DNA of 64,000 nt from Gilvibacter sp. SZ-19 (GCF_002163875.1 NZ_CP019333.1:2344364-2408363), one strand, 5' to 3'. Shown: positions 17,604 through 28,469, counted from the first letter of the stretch. Made by a program: numbers and translations. Notes: generated by a model from the letters alone, not told the origin.

Positions 17604-18752
17604 ATGATTAAAAAGACAATTTTTCTACTCTTTACAGGACTGCTTTTAGCCTGTTCTTCTGATGATCCAGCTCCAGATAATAACAACGGAGGTGGTGGAA
17701 CCGATAACAATGGTGGAGACGGAACCACTGGTTTTGACCGTGCTGCGCTTTTGGCGAATTGGACAGACAATATCATCGTGCCGGCTTATGAGGAGTTCTA
17801 CCCCTTTACAGAAGCTCTTGAAGAAAGTGTCACCGCCTTTGCAAACGATCCGACCTCTGTTGGTCTTTTGGAGGTGCGTACCGATTGGTTAGCTGCATAT
17901 CGCGCTTTTCAGTGGGTTTCTATGTTCGAGATTGGACCGGCCGAAGAATTCAGATTCCGCGCTCGTTTAAACACGTATCCTGCAGATACGGCAAGTATTG
18001 ACGAGTTTATCGCCTCGGGAACTTACGATCTTGAATTGCCTTCTACCATAGACGCTCAAGGTTTCCCTGCTTTGGATTATTTGCTATATGGTATAGCCGA
18101 TACCGAAGAAGCTATCATAGACTTTTACGAGAACGATCCGACCGCACCTAATCATTTGGTGTATATGCAGAACTTGGCAGCGAACATTAAAACTCTTGCA
18201 TCTTTAGTGCGCGATCAGTGGCTTATGAGTTTTGCCGCTAGTTTTAAGACCAATACTGCAGCTTCTGCAACCGGATCCATAGACAAGCTTACAAACGACT
18301 ATATCTTGTATTACGAAAAAGCGCTACGCGCTGGGAAGATCGGTATTCCTGCCGGAGTATTCTCTACAGATCCGTTGCCACAGAATGTAGAGGCCTTCTT
18401 TAATCAAGAAGTATCTAAAGAATTGGCTCTAGAGGCTTTGCAAGCGGTACAGAGTTTCTTTAACGGGAACGGTCAAGCAGGAGGAAACGGTCGAGGCTTT
18501 AAGTCTTATTTAGATTTCTTGAACACCATCAAGAACGGAGAAGATCTCAGTACCTTGATCAACGAGCAGTTCGATCTGGCGCGTTTGGCGATCAACGATC
18601 TGGATGACAATTTTGCAACTCAGGTGCAAACCAATAATACCGCCATGCTGGAAGCCTACGACGAATTGCAGCGCAATGTGATTCTTTTAAAGGTAGACAT
18701 GCTTCAGGCATTGAGCATTGACGTAGACTTTGTAGATACAGACGGCGACTAA
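17604..18752 (+). CDS. Imelysin-family lipoprotein
   Basis: A 382-residue lipoprotein (lipobox ending LLLAC, then SSDDPAPDN and a Gly/Asn-rich linker to about residue 43) followed by an imelysin-like helical domain. Supporting stretches are LRTDWLAAYRAFQW-like, FGPAEEFRFRARLNTYP-like and the LDYLLYG core. In classical imelysins the core reads GxHxxE; here it is G-F-P-A-L-D (153-158), so the His is Pro and the Glu is Asp. Imelysins are linked to iron uptake; protease activity is doubtful for the family. The ATG at 17604 creates the signal peptide. HTTM starts 2 bases after its stop, so these two are tightly coupled. Confidence 0.88.
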   Translation: MIKKTIFLLFTGLLLACSSDDPAPDNNNGGGGTDNNGGDGTTGFDRAALLANWTDNIIVPAYEEFYPFTEALEESVTAFANDPTSVGLLEVRTDWLAAYRAFQWVSMFEIGPAEEFRFRARLNTYPADTASIDEFIASGTYDLELPSTIDAQGFPALDYLLYGIADTEEAIIDFYENDPTAPNHLVYMQNLAANIKTLASLVRDQWLMSFAASFKTNTAASATGSIDKLTNDYILYYEKALRAGKIGIPAGVFSTDPLPQNVEAFFNQEVSKELALEALQAVQSFFNGNGQAGGNGRGFKSYLDFLNTIKNGEDLSTLINEQFDLARLAINDLDDNFATQVQTNNTAMLEAYDELQRNVILLKVDMLQALSIDVDFVDTDGD

Positions 18753-18754
18753 AA

Positions 18755-20119
18755 ATGTTCTCATTAGTAAATCATACCTATTTTAATCGCACGATTAAGA
18801 CCGCTCCATTAGCGGTCTTTCGTGTTTTATTTGGTGTGATGATGCTCTTGAGTATTATTCGCTTTTGGGCCAATGGCTGGATATCGAAACTCTACTTAGA
18901 ACCCGAGTTTCATTTTAGCTATTACGGCTTTGAGTGGGTTAAACCCATGGGTGTTTGGACATATCTATTATTTGTGGTTTGTGGTTTGGCTGCCCTAGGC
19001 GTGGCCTTAGGCTATAAATACCGATTGTCCATAGTCTTGTTCTTTTTGAGCTTTACCTATATAGAGCTGATGGACAAGACCACGTATTTGAATCACTATT
19101 ACTTTGTCAGTGTACTTAGTTTTCTGATGATCTTTTTACCAGCCAACCGTTGGTTTGCTTTAGATGCTCTAAAACCTGGTTTTGCGGCCAAGGAAGTACC
19201 GCGTTGGACAGTGGATTCGCTTAAGCTTATGCTGGGGATCGTATATTTCTATGCAGGTTTGGCCAAGCTCAACAGCGATTGGTTGGTGGAAGCCATGCCT
19301 TTAAAGATCTGGCTGCCGGCCAAATACGATCTGCCTTTATTGGGAGATCTCATGCAGCAAGAATGGGTACACTACGCTTTTAGTTATGGGGGAGCAATTT
19401 ATGATTTGTTCATTCCCTTTTTACTGCTCTTTGCCCGAACGCGTTGGTTTGCCTTTGGTTTGGTAGTGATCTTTCACGTTTTGACCAGAGTCCTGTTTCC
19501 TATAGGCATGTTTCCATATATCATGATCGTATCTTCGCTCATCTTTTTTAGTCCGAGTTTTCACGAGCGACTTTTAAGTGGATTCCAAACTTTATTAAAA
19601 AGGCTAAAACTCTATCGGCAACAAGCGGTACACACTACAAATGCTTGGCGACCTAAAACATATGTAAAGCCTGTTCTGATCCTCTTCTTTGCTGTTCAAT
19701 TGTTATTCCCGTGGCGCTATTTGTTATATCCGGGGGAGTTGTTCTGGACAGAGGAAGGCTATCGCTTCTCTTGGCGTGTCATGCTAATGGAAAAGGCCGG
19801 TTATGCGCAATTCAAAGTGGTGGACGGACAATCCGGAAAGTCATTTGCCATAGACAATAGCGACTTTTTAACGCCGCTGCAAGAAAAGCAAATGAGCTTT
19901 CAGCCCGATTTTATCTTAGAGTATGCCCATTATTTGGCAGATCATTATCAGCAGCAAGGCTATAAGGATGTGGCTGTCTATGTAGAGAGCTATGTTGCTC
20001 TTAACGGGCGATTGAGTCAAGCCTATATAGACCCAAAGGTCGATCTGGTGAGCCAGCGCGAATCTTTTAAACACAAAACCTGGATACTTCCTTTTAACGA
20101 TACCATCGATGGACTTTAA
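18755..20119 (+). CDS. HTTM / vitamin K-dependent gamma-carboxylase-like membrane protein
   Basis: A 454-residue protein with several transmembrane helices in the first ~340 residues and a soluble C-terminal tail. It matches the HTTM family, the bacterial relatives of human gamma-glutamyl carboxylase (GGCX). YFYAGLAKLNSDW (164-176) aligns with the GGCX stretch holding catalytic base Lys218, giving Lys171. DKTTYLNHYYF (107-117) aligns with the GGCX stretch holding Asn159/His160, giving Asn113/His114. These residues suggest an active enzyme that uses reduced menaquinone. The substrate is unknown. It starts 2 bases after imelysin and overlaps the TonB receptor gene by 11 bases, so it belongs to the same operon. 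Confidence 0.88.
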   Translation: MFSLVNHTYFNRTIKTAPLAVFRVLFGVMMLLSIIRFWANGWISKLYLEPEFHFSYYGFEWVKPMGVWTYLLFVVCGLAALGVALGYKYRLSIVLFFLSFTYIELMDKTTYLNHYYFVSVLSFLMIFLPANRWFALDALKPGFAAKEVPRWTVDSLKLMLGIVYFYAGLAKLNSDWLVEAMPLKIWLPAKYDLPLLGDLMQQEWVHYAFSYGGAIYDLFIPFLLLFARTRWFAFGLVVIFHVLTRVLFPIGMFPYIMIVSSLIFFSPSFHERLLSGFQTLLKRLKLYRQQAVHTTNAWRPKTYVKPVLILFFAVQLLFPWRYLLYPGELFWTEEGYRFSWRVMLMEKAGYAQFKVVDGQSGKSFAIDNSDFLTPLQEKQMSFQPDFILEYAHYLADHYQQQGYKDVAVYVESYVALNGRLSQAYIDPKVDLVSQRESFKHKTWILPFNDTIDGL

Positions 20120-22556
20120 ATCTCTTAGTACATACCTAGTTGTCTTTTTTAGCTTTTGCTGTGTATCTGCGACCTTTGGCCAATTAAGGCTGGAAGTCCA
20201 AGTGAATGACGAACAGGGACAAGCGGTAATAGACGCAGAAGTTTACCTCAATCCTGCGGTAGAGAGTGGTCTCACAGATGTCAATGGCCAAGTTGTCTTT
20301 GAAGATCTGGAGCCGGGAGATTACCAGCTTTATGTCTTTGCCTTAGACTACGAGCTCTTGGAGGCTACCATCAGCCTAAATGCTAACAAGACCTTGACTT
20401 ACGTTTTAGAGCCTTTAGGGGAAGCGCTTTCTGAGGTTATCATTACTGCTCAAAGAGAAACGGTTTTAGCATTGAGACAATTGCGTCCGGTCGAGGGGAC
20501 TGCTATTTATTCCGGTAAGAAAAGTGAGGTTGTCCTGTTAGACAATGTCACAGCAAACTTGGCTACAGCCAACGCCAGACAGATCTATTCTCGAATAGTT
20601 GGACTTAACATTTACGAGAACAATGACGCTGGCTTGCAGCTCAATATAGGTGGCCGAGGTCTAAATCCTAATAGAACGGCCAATTTCAACACCCGTCAGA
20701 ACGGTTATGATATCTCTGCGGATGTTCTGGGTTATCCCGAAAGTTATTATTCGCCACCACCAGAGGCGGTACAAGAGATCCAAATAGTTCGCGGTGCTGC
20801 GTCCTTGCAATACGGAACCCAGTTCGGCGGCTTGGTGAACTTTAAAATGCGCGAACCCGAAAAGGATAAACCAATTGCCTTAGTGAGTAGACAAACTCTA
20901 GGAGCTTACAACCTTTTTACCAGTTTTAATAGTTTAAGCGGAACCCTAGGTAAGTTCAGTTATTACAGCTATTTCAACTATAAATCTGGAGAGGACTTTA
21001 GACCAAATTCTGACTTTGAGTCTTACAATGCATTTGGTTTGTTGCGTTATAAACCGTCTAACAGAACAACAATCACTGCGGAGTTTAGTTATCTGAACTA
21101 TTTGGCTCAGCAAGCGGGCGGACTCACAGACAGTCAATTTCAAGAAGACCCCAGCTTTAGCAACAGAACGCGCAATTTTTTTAAGATCGATTGGAAGCTG
21201 TACAGCTTAAAATGGGAGCAAGCCATTGCTCAGCGAAGCCAATTCAGTTTAAATCTGTTTGCTTTAGATGCTTCACGCAAGGCGGTGGGCTTTAGAGAGA
21301 ATAGAGTCTCTCAAGTTGATGATCTTGATGCGCCACGGGAACTCATTATTGGGAATTTTAGAAACTGGGGTGCAGAAGCGCGATTTTTGAGTCGTTATGA
21401 TGCCTTTGGACAAGAGCAGACCTTTTTAATAGGAGGGAAGTACTATCAGTCAAACAATGCAGAACGCCAAGGTCCAGGAACCAATGGCCTAGATGCAGAC
21501 TTCAATTTTGCGGATGAGGAGTTTCCCAACTATGCCAGACAAAGCGATTTTGACTTGCCTAACCTGAATGTGGCAGTCTTTGCTGAGCATATTCTAAAGC
21601 TGAATGAGAAGCTCAGTATCACTCCAGGAGCACGCTTTGAATACATCAAAACCGAGATCGACGGTAGCTTTGAGCGCATCAACTTTGACTTGGCAGGGAA
21701 TCCCATCCTACAAGAAACCGTGCCTGATATGCGCAGTGTAGATAGAAGTTTTGTACTGCTCGGTTTAGGAGCAAGCTACAAGGCCACCGACGCCTTGGAA
21801 TTCTATGGGAACATTAGCCAAAATTACCGCTCGGTAACCTTTAGTGATATTCGTATTACGAATCCCTCGCTGACCATTGATCCCAACATAAGCGACGAAT
21901 CTGGTTTTACGGCGGATATAGGCTTGCGAGGTCGTATAAAGAACAGCTTTAGTTTTGATGCCGGCCTTTTCTTGTTGAGCTACCAAGACCGTTTGGGATT
22001 GGTGCTAAGAGCTGTTAGCGATATCCAGCAAGCGCAATTCCGCGGGAATATCGGCGACGCTATTACCTATGGTTTTGAGGGCTTTGGTGAATACAATTTA
22101 GTGCCTGCCCTTGGTCTGGGCAAAGAATACCGACTCAGTGTATTTGCGAACTTAGCATTGACCCGCTCTGAATACACCCGAAGCGAACTCAATAATGTGG
22201 TGGGGAATCAGGTGGAATTTGTACCCGATGTAAACTTAAAGACAGGTTTGAGTATGGGTTATAAGAATTTCTTGGCCAGTTTGCAGTACACTTATTTGAG
22301 CGAGCAGTTTACCGATGCCACCAATTCTCGGGCCGATCTAGACAGCCAAAGCGGTATAGTAGGAGAGATCCCGGCTTATGACATACTTGACTTTTCTGCC
22401 CGTTACCGATTCAAATCATGGTTGCAAGTTGAAGGTGGAATAAACAATCTGCTAGACAACAATTATTTTGTCCGCAGAGCTACAGGCTACCCCGGGCCAG
22501 GGATAATTCCAAGTCAGCCGCGTACCTGGTATGCAGGTTTGGAATTTCGCTTTTAG
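20109..22556 (+). CDS. TonB-dependent outer-membrane receptor, FecA-like
   Basis: An 815-residue receptor. Residues 1-24 are a signal peptide (ending TFGQ). Residues ~27-110 form a carboxypeptidase-regulatory-like beta-sandwich (VQVNDEQGQAVIDAEVYLN to LTYVLEPLGEALSEVIITAQR). The plug domain follows at ~130-240 (RQIYSRIVGLNIYEND-like, LNIGGRGLNPNRT, EIQIVRGAASLQYGTQFGG). A 22-strand barrel ends in WYAGLEFRF. The plug and barrel resemble ferric-citrate/siderophore receptors of the FecA type. It imports an iron chelate or similar ligand using TonB energy; the ligand is inferred only. Last gene of the operon, overlapping HTTM by 11 bases. Confidence 0.9.
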   Translation: MDFKSLSTYLVVFFSFCCVSATFGQLRLEVQVNDEQGQAVIDAEVYLNPAVESGLTDVNGQVVFEDLEPGDYQLYVFALDYELLEATISLNANKTLTYVLEPLGEALSEVIITAQRETVLALRQLRPVEGTAIYSGKKSEVVLLDNVTANLATANARQIYSRIVGLNIYENNDAGLQLNIGGRGLNPNRTANFNTRQNGYDISADVLGYPESYYSPPPEAVQEIQIVRGAASLQYGTQFGGLVNFKMREPEKDKPIALVSRQTLGAYNLFTSFNSLSGTLGKFSYYSYFNYKSGEDFRPNSDFESYNAFGLLRYKPSNRTTITAEFSYLNYLAQQAGGLTDSQFQEDPSFSNRTRNFFKIDWKLYSLKWEQAIAQRSQFSLNLFALDASRKAVGFRENRVSQVDDLDAPRELIIGNFRNWGAEARFLSRYDAFGQEQTFLIGGKYYQSNNAERQGPGTNGLDADFNFADEEFPNYARQSDFDLPNLNVAVFAEHILKLNEKLSITPGARFEYIKTEIDGSFERINFDLAGNPILQETVPDMRSVDRSFVLLGLGASYKATDALEFYGNISQNYRSVTFSDIRITNPSLTIDPNISDESGFTADIGLRGRIKNSFSFDAGLFLLSYQDRLGLVLRAVSDIQQAQFRGNIGDAITYGFEGFGEYNLVPALGLGKEYRLSVFANLALTRSEYTRSELNNVVGNQVEFVPDVNLKTGLSMGYKNFLASLQYTYLSEQFTDATNSRADLDSQSGIVGEIPAYDILDFSARYRFKSWLQVEGGINNLLDNNYFVRRATGYPGPGIIPSQPRTWYAGLEFRF

Positions 22557-22609
22557 GCCCATGTGGAATTCTTAAGGAATTCTTTACATCTGCTCTCGTC
22601 GATTTTTGG

Positions 22610-22617
22610 TATATTTG
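22610..22617 (+). promoter_or_regulatory. -7 promoter element for guaB
   Basis: TATATTTG, 53 bases upstream of the guaB ATG. No clear TTG -33 element at the expected distance. Confidence 0.55.
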
Positions 22618-22628
22618 CATGCAATTAA

Positions 22629-24143
<1,515 letters not shown>

Positions 24144-24161
24144 TATTAAGATCATTCCAAA

Positions 24162-24193
24162 AAAAAAGCACTGTCGATAAACAGTGCTTTTTT
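24162..24193. terminator. Bidirectional terminator between guaB and ompH
   Basis: A 13-bp perfect stem (24162-24174 and 24181-24193, loop CGATAA) with A- and T-tracts, between two convergent genes. Confidence 0.92.
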
Positions 24194-24215
24194 GTTTTAT
24201 TAAGGGTCTGTAGTG

Positions 24216-24725
24216 CTACTCTTCGGTAGGTAGACCTAGTTTTTGCATAACCGCAATGGTAAGATCGAATTTAGGATCCAAATAAGCTACGGTTGCGTTG
24301 CTTGTAAGTACTTGAGTATATCCTTGTTCTTGAGCTACTGCTTCTAAAGCAACGCCTACTTTCTGATAAAGCGGTTGCATTAATTCGTTTTGCTTAAGCT
24401 GGATCAAGGTTACAGAGTTTTGACGAAACTGCTGCATTTCTCCTTCTAGAGCGATAATCTCGTTCTGCTTGGTTTTCTTGATCGCATCTCCGTAAGTGGA
24501 TTCCATTTCTTGATACTTAGCGATCAAGGAATCGTACTTGGCGATTTTCTGACCCAATTCGGTATCCAATTCTTTTCCGTAAGCTTCAACACCTGACTTT
24601 ACATTGGTAAGATCTGGCATTTTGCTCAAAATATAATCTACATCGATGGTACCTACTTTAGAGGTTTGTGCGAACATTTGAAATGATGTCGCTAGGGCAA
24701 TGATTCCTATGAGATAAAAACGCAT
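24216..24725 (-). CDS. Skp/OmpH-family periplasmic chaperone
   Basis: A 169-residue exported protein (signal peptide ending QMFAQ) with the Skp/OmpH layout: a short N-terminal strand VGTIDVDYILSKMP, a long coiled-coil hairpin (about residues 50-120, rich in Glu/Lys/Gln), and a return strand YTQVLTSNATVAYLDP. Family members hold unfolded outer-membrane proteins in the periplasm. The ATG at 24725 is chosen because the earlier one (24743) overlaps the TATATTTG promoter element. The nearby SurA cluster serves the same pathway. Confidence 0.9.
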   Translation of the reverse strand: MRFYLIGIIALATSFQMFAQTSKVGTIDVDYILSKMPDLTNVKSGVEAYGKELDTELGQKIAKYDSLIAKYQEMESTYGDAIKKTKQNEIIALEGEMQQFRQNSVTLIQLKQNELMQPLYQKVGVALEAVAQEQGYTQVLTSNATVAYLDPKFDLTIAVMQKLGLPTEE

Positions 24726-24740
24726 AATTCTAATTTTTTG

Positions 24741-24748
24741 CAAATATA
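24741..24748 (-). promoter_or_regulatory. -7 promoter element for the Skp/OmpH gene
   Basis: The minus strand reads TATATTTG, 15 bases upstream of the chosen ATG. No TTG at 19-21 bp is visible. Confidence 0.55.
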
Positions 24749-24782
24749 GAATTTTAGCTTACAATTACGGTGCCAATTAACA

Positions 24783-25028
24783 CTAAGTGCTTTCGGCAAT
24801 GCGCTGGCCTCTATGCGGTTTGAGAATTTCGCGCAGGGCCTGTACATCTTTTAAGTCTACTACCACATAGGCAGAATGCCACATGGGAGATTGCACTATA
24901 CTGCCGCTTTCGTGACATACAAAACTCTCCCGAGCAAAGAACTCTCCCAAATGGATCAAGTGGTGTTCTGCGGTTCGTTCTCCTGCCGGACCTTTAAAGT
25001 CCCAAATTAATCTGGCTTTGGCTTCCAT
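24783..25028 (-). CDS. Small conserved-looking hypothetical protein
   Basis: An 81-residue soluble protein with no signal or membrane segment. It has a basic start (MEAKARLIWDFKGP), several His residues (AEHHLIHLGEFF, VCHESG, PMWHSAYVVV) and one Cys, and ends with an ALREILKPHRG helix. I do not recognise a family. It is 2 bases downstream of the SRPBCC gene on the same strand, so the two are probably co-translated. The His/Cys pattern could bind metal, but this is a guess. Confidence 0.7.
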   Translation of the reverse strand: MEAKARLIWDFKGPAGERTAEHHLIHLGEFFARESFVCHESGSIVQSPMWHSAYVVVDLKDVQALREILKPHRGQRIAEST

Positions 25029-25030
25029 TC

Positions 25031-25486
25031 TTAAGTATTAGCGACAGAGGTTCCGTCTTCTACAAAGGCCTTAAAATCTTGCATATACTTTAAGGACTGT
25101 TTTTTAAAGGCACCAGGCATTAGCCAGCCCATTAATTTCATACCAAATCCTTGGAACTGGAATTCGCAATCAGATACCCACTTGGTCTTCCCGTCCGGAG
25201 TTTCTTCAAAATTTAATTTCTGGATATTGTGAACCCCCTTGGTATCGTAAGTAGCTTCGAATTCATGTGGAAAATTGCGCTTTGTGATCGTTTCTGTAAG
25301 ACTCATTTGACGCTTTCCCATTTGGTAATTGAGTTGCATTTTCGCACCCTCTTGTCCAGGCGTACCCTGCGTAACTTCATAACTGAGCAGGCCGCGCTGC
25401 CAGTGCTTCATATTCTCTGCGTTGTCTAGTTTTTCTATGACCTCTTGTAAAGGTCTATCTATGGTGATTTCGCAAGTGTATTTCAT
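25031..25486 (-). CDS. SRPBCC / polyketide cyclase-like protein
   Basis: A 151-residue soluble protein with the START/SRPBCC helix-grip pattern: an opening strand YTCEITIDRPLQEVIEKLDN, the helix MKHWQRGLLSYEV, central antiparallel strands (MSLTETITKRNFP, WVSDCEFQFQGFGMKLMGWL) and a C-terminal long helix (KQSLKYMQDFKAFVEDG). Such domains form a hydrophobic ligand pocket; the ligand is not predictable. It heads a two-gene unit with the 81-residue hypothetical protein. Confidence 0.85.
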   Translation of the reverse strand: MKYTCEITIDRPLQEVIEKLDNAENMKHWQRGLLSYEVTQGTPGQEGAKMQLNYQMGKRQMSLTETITKRNFPHEFEATYDTKGVHNIQKLNFEETPDGKTKWVSDCEFQFQGFGMKLMGWLMPGAFKKQSLKYMQDFKAFVEDGTSVANT

Positions 25487-25593
25487 GAATATTGAGTTTA
25501 GTTGTTGATCGATACCTTAAAGGTAGCAAAAATCTAAGTGCGTTAATATTATGGTAAATTTCTTAACAGCTGTGGAGTCGTGGCGTTAAAATC

Positions 25594-25623
25594 TTGCTTG
25601 GCCGGGGCTTTTTGCTATTTTTG
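25594..25623 (+). promoter_or_regulatory. Promoter of the PpiC/SurA cluster
   Basis: TTG at 25594-25596, 19-bp spacer, TATTTTTG at 25616-25623, with the first gene 25 bases further on. Confidence 0.75.
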
Positions 25624-25647
25624 CGGGTACTATAAAAAATATGATCT

Positions 25648-27609
25648 ATGGGGAAACGTAGCTTGCTTAGCTTGATTTTTATTTGTCTGCTTATTCCTGC
25701 CGCCACAGCGCAGCAACTGGAAGACAAAACAGTCCTTTCTATTGGTGATCAGACCGTAAGTGCCGGAGAGTTCATGCGTGTCTACAAGAAGAATTTAAAT
25801 CTTGTGGCCGACGCAGAGCAGCGTAAAGTGGAAAATTATCTCGATCTCTATGTCGATTACAAGCTTAAGGTTGCGGAGGCCTATGCTATGGGATTGGATC
25901 AGCAAGATGCTCACAAAACGGAGTATCGCAAATACAAGCACAAATTGGCAACCACCTACATGAATGTAGAAGAGGTGACCGATACCCTCATGAAAGAAGC
26001 CTTTGCGAGGCAACAAGAAGAGATATTAGCGCGCCATATACTGATAGCCGCATCTGTAGATGATCTTCCGCAGGATACTCTTGTTGCTTATAACAAAGCG
26101 ATAAAACTCAGACAAGAGATCATCGATGGTAAACGCAAGTTCGAGCAGGCTGCTCGGCAATTCTCTGCAGACCCTAGCGCTCCAGACACTGGAGGAAACC
26201 TTGGGTGGTTCTCTGTTTTTAAAATGGTATATCCTTTTGAAACAGTGGCTTACAACACACCGGTAGGTGAGATATCGCAAGTTTTTAGAACCCAGTTTGG
26301 GTATCATTTCATCGAAGTGCTAGATCGTCGTCCTGTGGCTAAGGAGGTAACTGTAGCCCATATTATGATCAGCCCAAAAGCAGACGATGCTAGCTTTGAT
26401 CCAGAAGCGCGTATCAACGAACTGTACAGTAACATTAAACAAGGTGCTTCCTTTGAAGAACTGGCCAAGCAATATTCTGACGATAGAAATACTGCAGAGA
26501 ATGGCGGTAAATTGAGCCGCTTTGGTCCGGGGATGCTCAATGCAGAGAATTTTGAGCGCGCCGCTTTCGCTTTAAAGAATCCTGGCGATATGTCTGGACC
26601 AGTCAAAACAGACTTTGGTTGGCACATCATTAAATTGATAGACAGACATGAATATCCAACCTTTCAAGACGTAGAGCAACGTCTTAAACGTCAAGTGCAA
26701 CAGGCACAGCGTTTGGATTATATAAAGGCACTCTCTAAGCAAGAACTCAAGGCGAGGTATAATATCACTTCTCCAGAGCATGTTGTTCCTTTCTTTACGG
26801 AGTTTCTTACAGACAGTATCAAGACCAAAACTTGGAAGTACACTGATAGTTTAAATCCGGCCATGAAAACCGAGATATTTACTTTGGGTACAACCACTTT
26901 TACCTATGACGACTTTGCTCGATTCATAGAAGAGCGTCACCGAAAGACCGCACGTCACAATACGACCTATGGAGCTGCAAAAGCGTTTTACGATGAATTC
27001 GAATTGGCCACCATACGCGACTATTTTAAAGATCACCTAGACGAAGAGGACGAAGGCTTCGCAAATATTGTGAGAGAGTACAAAGAAGGGTTGTTGATCT
27101 TTGACCTCATGGAAAATGAGATCTGGAGCAAGGTAAGAGAAGACAGCACCGGTTTAGAGAACTATTACAAAGAACACCTGGCCGATTACCAATACGAAAC
27201 TCGTGTAAAAGCCTTGATTGCCAGCACACCTAACGAAGCTGTTGCCAAGCAACTGCGCAAAGCCCTAAAGAAAGGTGCTAGTCTCAGTGAATTGAAAGAA
27301 CAATTCAACGAAGAAGAGACTCAGGTACTTTTTAGTAATGGAACCTACCAAGAAGGTCACCGTTTATTGCCAGAGGATTATAAATTGTCTTCCGGTGTAT
27401 CTAAAGTATACAATAAGGCAGGGCAATTCACAGTTATACGCACAGATGAGCTCCTAGCACCAACTGCCATCCCACTCGATAAGATCCGTGGTAAGGTTAT
27501 GGGCGATTACCAGGCGGTTTTAGAAGCAGCCTTTATGGAAGCATTGAAAGCAAAGTTCAAGGTAACTGTCGATCAGCAGGTGCTTCAGGAAATTAAAGCA
27601 CAACTTTAA
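25648..27609 (+). CDS. Periplasmic peptidyl-prolyl isomerase with two PpiC domains
   Basis: A 653-residue exported protein (signal peptide ending ATAQQ). Two parvulin-type rotamase domains follow a helical chaperone-like N-terminal part. Domain 1 is at about residues 125-235 (ARHILIAASVDD, DTGGNLGWFS, FGYHFIEVLD). Domain 2 is at about 238-345 (VAHIMISPKADD, ENGGKLSRFGPGM, FGWHIIKLID). The C-terminal ~300 residues form a further region of unknown fold. It is likely a folding factor for outer-membrane proteins, similar to SurA. It overlaps the next gene by one base (TAATG), heading a three-gene chaperone operon. Confidence 0.9.
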   Translation: MGKRSLLSLIFICLLIPAATAQQLEDKTVLSIGDQTVSAGEFMRVYKKNLNLVADAEQRKVENYLDLYVDYKLKVAEAYAMGLDQQDAHKTEYRKYKHKLATTYMNVEEVTDTLMKEAFARQQEEILARHILIAASVDDLPQDTLVAYNKAIKLRQEIIDGKRKFEQAARQFSADPSAPDTGGNLGWFSVFKMVYPFETVAYNTPVGEISQVFRTQFGYHFIEVLDRRPVAKEVTVAHIMISPKADDASFDPEARINELYSNIKQGASFEELAKQYSDDRNTAENGGKLSRFGPGMLNAENFERAAFALKNPGDMSGPVKTDFGWHIIKLIDRHEYPTFQDVEQRLKRQVQQAQRLDYIKALSKQELKARYNITSPEHVVPFFTEFLTDSIKTKTWKYTDSLNPAMKTEIFTLGTTTFTYDDFARFIEERHRKTARHNTTYGAAKAFYDEFELATIRDYFKDHLDEEDEGFANIVREYKEGLLIFDLMENEIWSKVREDSTGLENYYKEHLADYQYETRVKALIASTPNEAVAKQLRKALKKGASLSELKEQFNEEETQVLFSNGTYQEGHRLLPEDYKLSSGVSKVYNKAGQFTVIRTDELLAPTAIPLDKIRGKVMGDYQAVLEAAFMEALKAKFKVTVDQQVLQEIKAQL

Positions 27610-28469
27610 TGCTTAAAACAAGAAGCGTTCTAACTATCATATTGGCGTGTCTTACGCTTTATTCCTGTGATTTCTTTACTAAGGAATTACCCTCTGAGCC
27701 CGTAGCCCGGGTGAACGATAGTTATCTTTTTAAAGAAGATCTGGTGAATTTGATTCAGCCAAATACTTCTCCAGAAGACAGCCTTCTTATTGTTACCAAT
27801 TATATCAATCGTTGGGCGACTCAGCAGTTACTCATCGATCAGGCGCGAATCAATCTACCGGAATCCCAGCTGGCCACTTACGATCAACTGGTTCAAGACT
27901 ACAAGGAAGACCTCTATACCAAAGGCTATAAGAATGCCGTGGTTGCCAAGCAATTGGACAGTACCATAGCGCCTTCGGTTTATCAGCAGTACTACGAAAA
28001 GAACCGCGAGAGTTTTAGACTCAAAGAGCGTTTGCTCAAGCTGCGTTATGTGAATCTGCCCATCAGTTCGAACGCAACAGAAGAAGTTGCCAAGAATTTG
28101 CGCGACTTCGATACCGATGCCAAAGCTGCGCTAGAAGCTAAAGCGTTTCAATTCAAAGGATATTACCTCAATGACAGCACTTGGGTTAGACAAGATGCTC
28201 TTTTGACGGAAATCCCGCTGATCAGCGATAAATCCAATGCTGAAAAGTTAAAAAAATCTAATTTCGTAAGGCTGCAAGACTCTATAGGAGTATATTTGAT
28301 CCAAGTTCAGGATGCCTTGGAAAAAGGGGACGACGCACCCTTGGAATATGTGCGCCCCACCATTCAACAGATTATACTAAACAAAAGGAAATTGGACCTC
28401 ATTAAAAAGTTAGAGGCCGATATTACAAAAGATGCGATCAAGAATAATGATTTCGAAATTTATCAATAG
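27609..28469 (+). CDS. SurA/PpiC-like lipoprotein lacking an obvious rotamase core
   Basis: A 286-residue lipoprotein (lipobox ending TLYSC). Its pattern resembles the chaperone arms of SurA-like proteins: ARVNDSYLFKEDLVNLI at the start of the mature part, helices around INRWATQQLLIDQA, and a final IQQIILNKRKLDLIKKLEADI. The usual parvulin motif (GG-L-G-F, F-G-x-H) is missing, so isomerase activity is unlikely. It is flanked by two PpiC proteins and overlaps both coding regions (1 base and 23 bases), so it probably works with them on outer-membrane protein folding. Confidence 0.8.
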   Translation: MLKTRSVLTIILACLTLYSCDFFTKELPSEPVARVNDSYLFKEDLVNLIQPNTSPEDSLLIVTNYINRWATQQLLIDQARINLPESQLATYDQLVQDYKEDLYTKGYKNAVVAKQLDSTIAPSVYQQYYEKNRESFRLKERLLKLRYVNLPISSNATEEVAKNLRDFDTDAKAALEAKAFQFKGYYLNDSTWVRQDALLTEIPLISDKSNAEKLKKSNFVRLQDSIGVYLIQVQDALEKGDDAPLEYVRPTIQQIILNKRKLDLIKKLEADITKDAIKNNDFEIYQ

